From assembly GCA_022496805.1 (NCBI GenBank), contig CM040099.1:312501-376500 (forward strand): 64,000 nt of DNA, given 5' to 3'. Made by a program: the position numbers and the translations under genes. The notes under the pieces were generated by a model, which saw only the letters and a list, made by a program, of their open reading frames with translations, was not told the DNA's origin and ran no database searches. This document shows, one piece after another, positions 33,114-44,612 of the stretch. Source of the DNA: Pohlia nutans. Taxonomy: Eukaryota; Streptophyta; Bryopsida; Bryales; Mniaceae. How positions within the stretch are numbered: position 1 is the first letter of the stretch; each line of letters opens with the position of its first letter.

Positions 33114-36100
33114 CACTGAATTAGGAATTTTTGCACTTGGCCAAGTGCATTGTCCGATGGCCACAATGGTGCAAAATTTGCACTATTTTGAAATTTTGCT
33201 CCGGTCCCTAAAATTATATATATTTTCATTTTCAAAAGAGCAACAAGACATTCACTCATATCAAATTTGCCATGTATTAAAAGAAAATCAAACATAATGT
33301 GCAATATTTTTTATTACTATCCAATAGAAAATCAAAACAAAACACTTCATTTCATATATAAATGAAGGCACGCACTACAAAGTAAAAAGATATTGCACTA
33401 TCATACTATACCAAAGGGTTCCGCCTAGCATAATTTCCCAATCTGTACTACCGCTCCATTTTCGGCCTCAATCCACCATTCGTGTTCTTTCCATTGGTTG
33501 AGAGTCTTAAGTGCTATAACTGTATAAAGAAAACAAATCAGCACACAATTAATACATGAACTCCTTCAATTATATTGAAAATTGACATTCATTCAAGATT
33601 AATAGAATAAATGGGGAAAACATAAACAGAACAAATTATCACATTCTGTATCACAATTATCACACTCTATAATTTTCATCTTACTACAATGGGGTTTATG
33701 ATCAATTGGCCCATAATGTATGTTCAATAGGCAAAATCTGCTAAATTTAACAATTTATGACTCTAAATCTCTGAACTCAACATGAAGGCCTTAAACCTCT
33801 AAAGGCCCTAATGAGGATTTTGTCTTTGCAATTACGGAAATCTACAACAAATAGGAGCATTTATGGCAAAATATACTAAATTAAGCATCTTATGACTATA
33901 AATTTGGAAAATCAATACGAAACCTGGGTGCCCATGACCTCTAGAAACCCTAACAAATTATTTTTCTTTTAAATTGCGGAAATCTAGAAATCAAATTTGA
34001 ACAATTTTGGCAAAATTTTCTAAATTTAGAAACTTGAGACTTTAACATTTGGAACCCATCATGAAATTCGGCTGCATTTAACCTCAAGGGACCCTAACGA
34101 GTTTTTTGTCTTTTGAATTGCGGAAAATTACATCAAATTTGACCATTTATAACACAATTTTCTAAATTTAGAAAAATGTGACTTTAAATTTGGGAACCCA
34201 ACATGAAATTAAGGTGCCCCTAACCTCAAAGAGTCCTATCAATTTTTTCTTTTGAGTTGGGCAAATCTTCATCAAATTTGAGAAGTTATAACAAAATTTT
34301 CTAAATTTAGCAATTTTTCATTACAAATCTTAAAACCCAACATGAAATTTGGATTCCCCTAATCTTTACGAGTCCTAACAAATTTTTTGTCTATCAAATT
34401 TTTCAAATTTACATCAAATTTGATAAGTTGTGGCAAAATTTGCTAAATTTAGAAATGTACTGCTATAAATTTCGGAACCCACCATGAAATTTGGATTCCT
34501 TTAACCTCTACGAGTTCTAGCAAATTTTTTGTCTTTTTAATTTTGCAAATTTACATTAGATTTGAGAAATTATGAAAAAAAATTGCTAAATTTAACAACT
34601 TTTATTTATAAATCTTAAAACCCAACATGAAATTTGGGCGCTCCTAACCTTTAGGGGCCCTAACAAATTTTTTGATTAAAATTTAAGCAATTCATGAGAA
34701 AATTGAACTAAATATGCTAAATTTAGCAGTTGATGCCTAATTGTGGGATCCAAATGTGATGTTCAAAATGCAATTGTACATAACTACGTGCATTTAAAAA
34801 TAAAATAAAATGATTCGAGGTGAAAACAATACGAAATTCTAAAATTAATGCCTGCCTTTAATATTTGTTATTCGTAATGATGTTATGCGTAATGATGTTC
34901 GCTCTAACCTCGTTGGGTTTAAATTTTTCCTTCTAGTTGAATTAATCGTTCTTCAAAATTGATAAAATGTGTCTTTTACAACGCTTTAGAGCTGAAACCC
35001 CTAAAATTCCAATATACTTTGAAGAAAAGATTTTTCTATCAAAATTCTTTTTATGTAAGTTCAAGAAGCATGCCATCATTACTTTGTTGTTCATCACTAT
35101 TATTTACATTTTTTACTAAACAATTCATACTATTCTAAGATGTTTTGTAATTACTAAGATTTTCTTTTTTAAATACTTTGGAAAACCAAATAAAATTTGT
35201 CTTTATATGACTATTTATGTGAAATTCAAGGTAAATTGGTTAAACAATGCCTTACATGAGAAAAATACTAGAAAACTATAATATGAAGAATTGATAAGGT
35301 TTGACCACGTAATCATAGTGAAGACATTTAATCCCCAAATGCATGAGGGATATTACCAAAACATAGATGTGTTATAATATATACCTTCCATATGTTTGAT
35401 GAAGTTTGGTACAATAGATAAAACGTAGGGCATCATCTCTACAAAGTACCTGTACGGTCAAACCTCCAAAAATAAATTTTAATATTTTTTTTAAAGAATT
35501 TTAATGCATTAACCTTTGAAAATTTGTATAAACTGTAATTTTGATTTTTAGAGTTTAAAATTTAGCCTAATTGGTTAAAATTGGTTTATCTATTGTAAAC
35601 TTCTATCTATTAATTGGTTAAAATTGGTTTATCTATTTTATATTGCACTTCAATTGGAAGAGATTGACAACAAACGTTTGCAGAATGACCTTGATGCATA
35701 TTAATAAGTTTAGTACGGTGTATGAGATGCATGGTATAATGAGCTGCATTAGGTAGCAGCAATAGCCGTATAGTATAGCGCAACGTGTATTATTTGGTTC
35801 ATTGTGTATGGGTGATTTGAATGACTTGATATTTAGGTAGAAAATGTTCATAACTTTGTATTCATTTTGACTACCTCCCTTAATACATTGTTTTGGAATA
35901 AATGAAGTACCACTACAACATTTTAAAATGCATGTGTGACCAAATTTGCATGATTGGAGTAAGTTGAAATCTCCAAATTCCTACTTCAACACTTCTAAAT
36001 TCCCGGCCCGTAAAACCTACGAGTACCAAAAGTTTACCCTCCTACAATTTCAAACAGGTCGATTTCTGTTCGACGCGCAAGAAGTGCATTGTCACATGGC

Positions 36101-36126
36101 CAAGTGCAAAAATTCCTAATTCAGTG
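33114..36126. mobile_element. Nested 3.0-kb TIR element, CACTG ends
   Basis: The first 30 bases (33,114-33,143), beginning CACTGAATTAGGAATTTTTG, are an exact inverted copy of 36,097-36,126. The interior is AT-rich, non-coding and largely tandem repeat. CACTG ends recall CACTA-type elements, but no clear target duplication is seen (AAAA flanks both ends if two more bases are counted as terminus). It would be a non-autonomous element inserted in the giant element. Confidence 0.7.
33680..34750. repeat. Tandem repeat, about 140 bp, 7-8 units
   Basis: Diverged units share AACCCAACATGAAATTTGG, CCCTAACAAATTTTTTGTC and TTTGCTAAATTTAG words at about 33,775, 33,910, 34,050, 34,200, 34,335, 34,475 and 34,618. 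They fill the middle of the nested element and encode nothing. Confidence 0.75.
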
Positions 36127-36599
36127 TTAAAAGCTATCAACGTAGATAGCAACTACAAATTTCATCTACAAAATGGATGAAAAACGGTTCCCAAAGCACT
36201 TTCTGTTGTGTCTTCTTCGTTGAGTCCTTGCCAGCGTTCCAGAGCTAAAGGGTCATGGTGACAGTTAATATTTTAACACGTTATATATAGAAAGAATTTG
36301 ATTAAAATTAGTTATGAAGTACTATTGAATTACATATAAACCCCAAACATATATATTACTATAAAATCTTATGATGAATATTACTATAAGATCCTATGAT
36401 GAATAAAACTAAAAAATCTTATGATGAATATTACTTCTGATAAATGATTAATGAAAGAATCTGAATCATTTGGTTCATTTGTGAGCTCAAGTCATTGCAA
36501 TCAAATTATTTTAGAATTTATGAAAATAAAAAAACTAAAGTCGGTGTTAATCGAATGTGTTAGAAAAATAATAAGTCAAACTCTACAATGGAATTACTT

Positions 36600-37880
36600 C
36601 ACATTTTCACACGAGTTTCTATACCAAATGAATGTAAATATATCTCTAGCTGAAACAACTGTAGAATATGCCTTTCACGATGTACTACCATCATCCAAAT
36701 GATATTACGCATGTGAATTATATTATAAACTGCCATACAAATATATCTCTAGCTGAAACAACTAGAGAATATGCATTTCATGATGTACTACCATCATCCA
36801 AATGATATTACGCATGTGAATTATATTAGATACTGCCATATAAATATATCTCGAGGTGAAACAACTATAGAATATGCCTTTCACGATGTACTACCATCAT
36901 CCAAATGATATTACGCATGTGAATTATATTATAAACTTCCATATAAATATATCTCTAGCTGAAACAACTATAGAATATGCATTTCATGATGTACTACCAT
37001 CATCCAAATGATATTACGCATGTGAATTATATTAGATACTGCCAAATAAATATATCTCTAGCTGAAACAACTATAGAATATGCATTTCATGATGTACTAC
37101 CATCATCCAAATGATATAACACATGTGAATTATATTATAAACTGCCATATAAATATATCTCGAGGTGAAACAACTATAGAATATGCCTTTCACGATGTAC
37201 TACCATCATCCAAATGATATTACGCTTGTGATTTATATTAGATACTACGATAAAAATATATCTCTATCTAAAACAACTCTGGAATATGCCTTCACGATGT
37301 ACTACCATCATCCAAATGATATAACGCATGTGTTTTATATTAGATACTGCCATATAAATATATCTCTAGCTGAAACAACTATAGAATATGCATTTCATGA
37401 TGTACTACCATCATCCAAATGATATTACGCACGTGTTTTATATTAGATACTGCCATATGAATATATCACTAGCTCAAACAACTATAGAATATGCCTTTCA
37501 GGATGTACTACCATCATCCAAATGATATTACGCTTGTGATTTATATTAGATACTACGATAAAAATATATCTCTATCTAAAACAACTTTGGAATATGCCTT
37601 CACGATGTACTACCATCATCCAAATGATATAACGCATGTGTTTTATATTAGACACTGCCATATAAATATATCTCTAGTTGAAACAACTATAGAATATGCA
37701 TTTCATGATGTACTACCATCATCCAAATGATATTACGCACGTGTTTTATATTAGATACTGCCATATGAATATATCACTAGCTCAAACAACTATAGAATAT
37801 GCCTTTCAGGATGTACTACCATCATCCAAATGATATTACGCATGTGTTTTATATTAGATACTGCCATATAAATATATTCG
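36600..37880. repeat. 103-bp satellite, 12 units
   Basis: The word TGTACTACCATCATCCAAAT recurs every 103 bp from 36,681 to about 37,812. A three-unit block (about 308 bp) is itself duplicated (37,183-37,440 and 37,491-37,740 nearly identical). Frames across it are by-products. Confidence 0.92.
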
Positions 37881-37894
37881 GAGCTCAAATAAGC

Positions 37895-37990
37895 CGTAAA
37901 CCTTGAACCCTAAACCCTAAACCCTAAACACTAAACCCTAAACCCTAAACCCGAAGCCCGAAACCTGAACCCTGAACTTGAACCCTGAAC
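37895..37990 (-). repeat. Telomere-like tract, CCCTAAA sense
   Basis: Tandem CCCTAAA units decaying into CCCTGAA and CCTTGAA variants follow the 103-bp satellite. Confidence 0.88.
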
Positions 37991-39096
37991 CTTGAAGCTC
38001 GAAATCAAGATAGCACATTTTAAGTTTGAGTACTCCCATGAAGAGTGTGGAAACATAAATATATTTGTATTGGAAGAATATTAGGTAGAAGTTATTGTTA
38101 TTCAATACAAATTTAGTGTTCCTATGGAATTTCAATATGTAAATAATGTATACGTTGTACTTATATTACGTGGTACGTGAGTCTAATAGATCATGCCCTG
38201 AAGTGGCTAGAGGTGTAACAGATTTTGACCTGTCGTACTTCTTGGTCCTTCTTAGAGAGTGACGGAGGTATAGTAGTGGACCAGCATGATGACATGGTAA
38301 CTCCTACAAAAGTAGGGGGGACAGAACAAAAGGAGCTACATCATGATATGGAAACTACTGTTAGAAAGTACAGATGGACAGCAGCATCATGATATGTATG
38401 TTGGAGTCGAATTCAAATTTGAAGGGCTCGATCTTGTTTCCCCCTTCTGAATTGGCGGGGATTCTCCGTTTGAATTCTCTGCTGGACCACCATCTCTGGA
38501 TCATTCAAGTGAATTCAGAGTAGCCTCTCAATTCATAGTTTCATTAGCGCGTTTGAGAGCTCTTTCCTGCAACATTGCATGTCATTGGCGGTCTGAAGGG
38601 TTGAGGGGGCGGACAAGGGATTGAGGTGGCGGAGCAGGCTTTGAGGAGGCGGAGGAAGCACCGGACGAGGTGTTTAAAGCGGTCGAATACAATCACAGGG
38701 AGCACAGGTATTTCGGTCTATCCTTGGAAGATCTTTTGCCAATTGGGTCTGTCCGCATGAGCAGCGTCCCAGGTTCTATCTCCCATTTATGTTACATGTG
38801 CTGATCGGGACGTTCAAGTGCGGGGTTTATACCCCTATTGTACGGTCTGGCCACTTCCTTCGTCGCACCGAGTAGAATTCTTCATGCAGTTCTTCGCGGG
38901 TTATGTAGAATTTGCAGAGTTAGAGTGGAATTTGTAGTTCAGAATGTGTCTTGCATGTTGGTCGAATGTAATGCATGTATGTGATGACGTCTTCTTTGGG
39001 TGATTGTGCAGTACGGACAGTAATTGTGCTGTACGGACCGGTGTGGCGAAGTGGAGGCTGCTATCAGGACCCAACTAACCCGAGTGGCGACTGGAG
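37991..39096. other. Upstream region of the transposase gene
   Basis: No gene is supported. GC content rises from about 38,400 towards the transposase gene. A GGAGGCGGAGG-rich stretch lies near 38,640. It may hold promoter or leader sequence, but no core promoter motif is clear. Confidence 0.4.
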
Positions 39097-39500
39097 TATC
39101 GGGAGATCCCCCGATGATTATGCGGCAGGAGTGCTCTCCCCGACTCTGGGATTGTACAGTTGGATGAGTTCAGCACTGAGCCTGAGCAGTGGATATCTCA
39201 CATCGAGAGATCCCACGATATTATAGAATTCGGAGCAGTATCTATAGGCTGCGTCGTAAACCGTGGTCCCTGCAGGGGTTGTAAGGCCGCTTGAGGTATC
39301 GGGAGATCTCCCGATGTATATGTGGCTGGAGTGCTCACTCTAAGTCTCGGACTGTAGAGTTGGAGGTGTTCAACAGTGCGCCTACTCGCTTGATATCTAA
39401 CATCGTGAGATCCCTCGATCTTATAGAATTTGGACCACTTTCAGGGATTAGGTACAAGAGTGGTCCCTGAACGGGCTGGACATCGGGAGATCTCCCGATA
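39097..39500. repeat. Five palindromes upstream of transposase start
   Basis: Palindromes at 39,097-39,116, 39,201-39,220, 39,297-39,316, 39,401-39,420 and 39,481-39,500 sit in a diverged 200-bp tandem duplication sharing GGAGTGCTC and ATATCTxACATCG. The last ends 20 bp before the ATG at 39,521. The regular placement before the start suggests a regulatory or protein-binding role, which is inference. Confidence 0.8.
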
Positions 39501-39520
39501 CTGATTTGGATCTTTTTAGA

Positions 39521-42500
39521 ATGGACTCTGGCAGTGACGGTGATGGTCCCCAGATGCCGTTTATGGGACCATCCAGTTACGACTTCTCTCAGCAATCAAC
39601 TGCTTGCTCAGATGAGCTTCGACCCGGGCAATCTGTGAAGCTTGTCGTCCCCCGTTTTGGAGATGTTGGATTCGGATCTGTTGTCGAGGTTCATCCTTTT
39701 GGGCAGTGGCTTGGAGTTAGCATTCCACCTGGCTCTGCGGAATTTATTCTTGTGCGACCATCAAGCATCGTGTCGGACGCAGAGAACCTCTTCCTCGAAC
39801 CTCGCCAGAGAGGCTGCAGCGTTTTGAGGGATGCTTTGAATCGAACAGTCCTCTGGACTGCTGGTGATGCGATGGCATTGTTGCAGGATCCTCCCATGGA
39901 CGATGTTGAATACGTTCGTCCAGAATCCTGGATTGGACTTGAAGTTCAGCGGCTGGACCTTGTGGGTGTGGTTTTAGCCTCGGAGAGAGTGTTCTGCTCT
40001 GAACCAGAGGAGTATTTTCGAGACGGAAGATTGGGCGAGGGATACATTGGAGTGACGATCCTCGATGTCTTTGTCGGGGACACTGATGCCATAATGAGTA
40101 ATGAGCGTTGGTTGATATCTGAATGCAAATTCCCAAACGGCCCTTCTCTTCGGTCAACAGTCGACCACTTCTCCCGCATCCCTAGGGATGTAGATCCGCA
40201 AGAGCACCTTGGAGGCAGACGGAAGGCACCTTACCGGTTTATAGTGCGGAGACCGAAAGCGTATGAGAAACTTCCGCAGTACATTACAAAGACAGCGGAT
40301 GCTGAAGTGAGGAAGGTTAGCTCCGAGAGGTGCTGCTCGAAGCATTGCTGTCAGACATTTCTATAGGGGCTCACACTAATAGTCCGTCAGAAATTCTATT
40401 CGAAATCCTTCGAGGAAAGGCGGGAATATGGGATTGCTGCGGGTGGACAGATGCATTCAGTCGATGGCGACCGTAGGAGGAAGTACTTGACGCTGCATGG
40501 TTTGGAAGTTTGCGCAACTGCGTGGTATCTTATTCACGGAGTTCCAAAGTCGACTTTTCATAGCTATGTCCAAAGATATAACGAAGGGGTTCTCTCAACA
40601 GCGCATGGAAACAAGGGCTACAAGCGACCGCGGATTGGAACAGTTCAAGTCATGGGTACTATTGCTGCTATTGTCGAGGAGAATGCAGATCAGATGCCCC
40701 ACCAAATGCGAGGAATCGGACATGGAAGAGTGGACACTTTGAAATATCTTCCTGCAGGCAACAACTGGAAGCGAGTGATGGCCGATGCCAATGAGGTACG
40801 AGTCATTGTTTCGCGTATCAGTTGCATCGGGAGATCTCCCGATAGATGTTACTCTCGTATTGACAGTCACTTCTCTGTCTTACAGTATCGTTGCACTCTA
40901 CCTACGTCATGCAATATATAACTCTCTTTTCCGTCTACGGTGGTTTCTCATAATTTGTCGAGTAATACTTGGAGATTGTTCGTTTGCGTTCGTCGCTTTC
41001 TTTGCCTCACAACTGATAGGACGTTCCGGTGCATTGCAGACAAATGTTTCATTAGGTCTGCCTATAGTGAGCCAGTCTACAATTAGTAGGATTAGAAAGG
41101 ACCTCTTCAGCAATATCGCAATCAAGCCTGTTGGAAGCTCTTTTGCGAAATGCTCAACTTGTGACGAGCTTCAAGAATTCATTCTGAAGTCACCTAACGG
41201 AAGTCCGGAATATGTTGAATTCGTGAAGCAACGGGAGGAGCACCTTGCTCACCAACAATCTTGTCGTCGTCTGTATGGTGCATGGCGCGAAGAATCAAAG
41301 CGCAATCCCAGTGAGATTCTGTGCATTATTCATGACAAGATGGATACTGCAAAAACCGCCCTTCCGCGGATGCGGGTTACAACAAAGGCTACTCAAGGTT
41401 TGGGCCAACTTCCTATGAACGTAACAGGTATGGTTTCACATGGGCACGGGGATGGCGCCTATGCACATTATTGTCCTCAGTGTTGGCCAGGAGATTCTAA
41501 TGCCACAATATCATCGTTGGCAAGGCTGTTCCGTCGACTGGAAGGCCCCTCAATTCGGGAGTCTGGGGAACTATTTGAGTACCCGCCTCAGAACTCTCTG
41601 TTCGAGGCATTGTTGAGGGGGAAGTCTAGGTGCCTTGATATTTTACCGCGTACTGAAGGTATTGATCTCCAACGGTCTAAACCTTTACCGAGGAAGTTAT
41701 ACCTTCAATTGGATAACTCCGCCAAAGATAACAAGAACAAGTATCTCATGGCGTTTCTGTCCTTGCTGACTGCACGGGGTGTTTTCAAGGAAATTCAGGC
41801 TGGATTTCTATTAGTTGGTCATATGCATAAAGATATTGATGCTTATTTTAGCCATTTGTCAAAGGCATTGAAAAGCAAGAATACGTTTGTTCTTGCGGAC
41901 CTAATGAAGGCCTTCATGCAGTCCCAAGAGTTGTCATTCATGCCCGAGTTTATTCAAGAGGTTGCAGACTTCAAGTCTTTCATTCATGGCTATCAAAGCA
42001 GTGGTGCAGCTCGCCTTATTGGACTTGGAGAGATGCACCTCTTCAAGTTCTATGTGGACGATGATGGTTGGCCGGTTATGAGGTACAAGAAATCAGCCGT
42101 CGATGCACAATGGCTACCCCTCAACAGACCCCCTATTTGATTGTGGGCTGCAAACATGGATGGTGGCCCAAAACTTCCTCAGGGCTCACCAAAGCCGGTT
42201 CCATTCAAGCCTATGTGGGGAAGTGAGGTTCCTAAATCTACTGGGAATCAAGTGAAGGCGAGAGAGATCGCTACCAAAGCTACTGAAAACAAGAAATTCA
42301 TGAAGTTGGGACTCCAAAAGTATATTGAGTACTGGAGAAATGGAATGGCCAAATGCGAGGGATTTGCAGCAGCATTTGGGCCTTACGTTGACTACTGGAC
42401 TCGTTTGTTGTCTGAGCTTGATAAGCCTCTGCCAGTGACACCTCCTGAATTGTTGGAGGGTTTCTGGCCACGCCATGATTGGAGGGTCCTTCAAGACAAA

Positions 42501-42977
42501 GTAACGCGCCCAAGATGTTTACCCTTCTTACTCGAGGATGTGACTCCTGAGGATGAGGAACCAGAGCCGTATTGTGGCCCAGCAAACGAAGCTCCACAGA
42601 TTCCTTTCAATCCTTGGCGTGACATTCGGCCTGGCAGCTGGGTTCTTTTGAGACCTGAAGATCCACTCATTTGTCATGTATGGCAAGGAAGAGCAGCGAG
42701 TACTGTATGCAGAGAGGAAGGAGATGTAAACCTTGGGAAATTTCTAATTCAGTTTTGGGAACCCAATAGCGCGGAGAGAGACCTTGTATTGAAATACCGT
42801 AATTGTTGGTCTGCAAAGTGGGTAGTAGAGAGGCGCGCTCCGGAGTGGGTCAGTGTTGATGCAGTGGTGTATGCAAATTGGTCGAAAATCATGGATCCGA
42901 GGAGTAGAACCATTCCTAAGAAAGCCATGGAATCTGCGTTAGCAAACTTAGAGAGAGCTAACTTATTAGATCCATGA
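39521..42977 (+). pseudogene. DUF7869-like transposase of the giant element
   Basis: The frame opens at ATG 39,521; a phase-0 intron at 40,796-41,039 joins two long exons (about 1070 codons in all). The N-terminal part has a CCSKHCC cluster and a helix-turn-helix-like stretch (GVPKSTFHSYVQRYNEG). The second exon matches the DUF7869-type proteins of algae, plants and animals: CIIHDKMDTAKT, AHGHGD-like VSHGHGDGAYAHY, LYLQLDNSAKDNKNKY and GHMHKDIDAYFSHLSKAL. The aspartates in HDKMD, LDN and DIDAYF could form a DDD/E centre. The C-terminal part (PGSWVLLRPED, then LIQFWEP) looks like an SH3/BAH-like module. Defects: TAG at 40,364-40,366 (avoidable if a 51-bp in-frame GT-AG intron 40,316-40,366 is real) and TGA at 42,138-42,140. 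Family assignment is from memory of motifs. Confidence 0.65.
40825..40844. repeat. Element palindrome in transposase intron
   Basis: CATCGGGAGATCTCCCGATA lies 29 bp after the donor (GTACGAG at 40,796) of the 244-bp transposase intron. Confidence 0.88.
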
Positions 42978-44500
42978 TCTTCTATGCCACTTAGGTACGA
43001 CATCGGGAGATCCCTCGATGATTACGTCTGAGTTTCCTGTCTTGCTGATCTTCTGTTAATGACATCGAAGTCATCCATGCCTTAACGATTCTTAGTCTTC
43101 CGTGTAATATCTGCCTCCCTCATGTCAATAATATTTGTTTCTGTATGTGTTTCGAATCTGCTTCCCAATCTAATATGTCGGTCATGTTTGATATTGGGGG
43201 CATCCCGTGACAAATACTTTTGAGCCCATATGCCTTCTACTCTTTCGTATGTCGCTCGCCATGTGATATCTCGTTCATGTTTGATATCGCAGGATCCCCC
43301 GATGAATACTTCTGAGCCCACATCTCTTCTAATCTTTTGTATTACCCTAAACCGAACGTACGTATATCTCGGTCAAGTTTGCTTTCGGGGATCCCGTGTC
43401 TGCAAAGTGGGTAGTAGAGAAGCGCGCTCCGGAGTGGGTCAGTGTTGATGCAGTGGTGTATGCAACTTGGTCGAAAATCATGGATCCGAGGAGTAGAACC
43501 ATTCCTAAGAAAGCCATGGAATCTGCTTTAGCAAACTTATAGAGAGCTAACTTATTTGATCCATGATCTTCTATGCCGCTTAGGTACGACATCGGGAGAT
43601 CCCTCGATGAATACGTCTGAGTTTCCTGTCTTGCTGATCTTCTGTTAATGACATCGAAGTCATCCATGGCTGAACGATTCTTAGTCTTCCGTGTAATATC
43701 TACCTTCCTCATGTCAATGATATTTGTTTCTGTATGGGTTTCAAATCTGCTTCCCAATCTAATATGGCGGTCATGTTTGATATTGGGGGCATCCCGTGAC
43801 AAATACTTCTGAGCCCACATGCCTTCTACTTTTTTGTATGTCGCTCGCCATGTGATATCTCGTTCAAGTTTGATATCGCAGGATCCTCCGATGAATACTT
43901 TTGAGCCCACATCTCTTCTAATCTTTTGTATTACCCTAAACCGAACGTACGTATATCTCGGTCAAGTTTGCTTTCGGGGATCCCGTGTCTGCAAAGTGGG
44001 TAGTAGAGAAGCGCGCTCCGGAGTGGGTCAGTGTTGATGCAGTGGTGTATGCAACTTGGTCGAAAATCATGCCACTTAGGTACGACATCGAGAGATCCCT
44101 CGATGATTACGTCTGAGTTTCCTGTCTTGGTGATCTTCTGTTAATGACATCGAAGTCATCCATGGCTGAACGATTCTTAGTCTTCCGTGTAATATCTACC
44201 TTCCTCATGTCAATGATATTTGTTTCTGTATGGGTTTCGAATATGCTTCCCAATCTAATATGGCGGTCATGTTTGATATTGGGGGCATCCCGTGACAAAT
44301 ACTTTTGAGCCCACATGCCTTCTACTCTTTTGTATGTCGCTCGCCATGTGATATCTCGTTCAAGTTTGATATCGCGGGATCCCCCGATGAATACTTCTGA
44401 GCCCACATCTCTTCTAATCTTTTGTATTACCCTAAACCCAATGTACGTATATCTCGGTCAAGTTTGCTGTCGGGGGATCCCGTGATGAATACTTTGGAGC
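42800..44500. repeat. Tandem triplication of the transposase 3' end
   Basis: The last 170 bases of the transposase coding region plus about 420 bases downstream recur with a 591-bp period: GTCTGCAAAGTGGGTAGTAG starts near 42,809, 43,398 and 43,988. The third copy is shortened. Copies two and three are not attached to an open frame. A CCCTAAACC word sits in each unit. Confidence 0.88.
43001..44487. repeat. Palindromes in the 3' tandem repeats
   Basis: Clear palindromes lie at 43,001-43,020, 43,285-43,304, 43,590-43,609, 43,874-43,893, 44,086-44,105, 44,370-44,389 and 44,468-44,487. Degenerate ones lie near 43,190, 43,388, 43,780 and 44,277. Types alternate between CATCGGGAGATCCCTCGATG and TATCGCGGGATCCCCCGATG. 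Confidence 0.8.
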
Positions 44501-44584
44501 CCAAATGACTTCTGTTCTTTTTACGTCAATGCTCTAAATTTATCATGCACATAATAGGAGATTTCTTATTTCTGGACTCTGGAC

Positions 44585-44612
44585 AGTCCAGAAATAGTTA
44601 AATATGGCATTT
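44585..44612 (-). repeat. Giant element right terminal inverted repeat
   Basis: The reverse complement begins AAATGCCATATTTAACTATT and matches 22,458-22,485 with one mismatch. Confidence 0.75.

Larger units (their letters stand above)
22458..44612 (+). mobile_element. Putative giant DNA transposon, 22.2 kb
   Basis: Inverted termini bound this segment: AAATGCCATATTTAACTATT continues to a TGGACT block at 22,458-22,485 and matches the reverse of 44,585-44,612 with one mismatch over 28 bp. Both ends also carry a subterminal AGTCCAGA. Inside are a DUF7869-like transposase gene, a seven-exon gene ending in an FCP1-like HAD domain, a second FCP1-like gene, and about 40 short GATC-centred palindromes that I find nowhere else in the window. 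The coextension of ends, genes and palindromes is the main argument. A target-site duplication could not be fixed (TTA or TA are candidates). Stops in most genes suggest this copy is inactive. An alternative is two unrelated short elements that happen to flank the region. Confidence 0.6.

Noticed and set aside
37183..37740. Two near-identical 79-residue frames
   Set aside because: They are translations of the 103-bp satellite and change phase with it.
30660..37990. True chromosome end
   Set aside because: The telomere-like tracts are short, degenerate and internal, with genes and elements on both sides.
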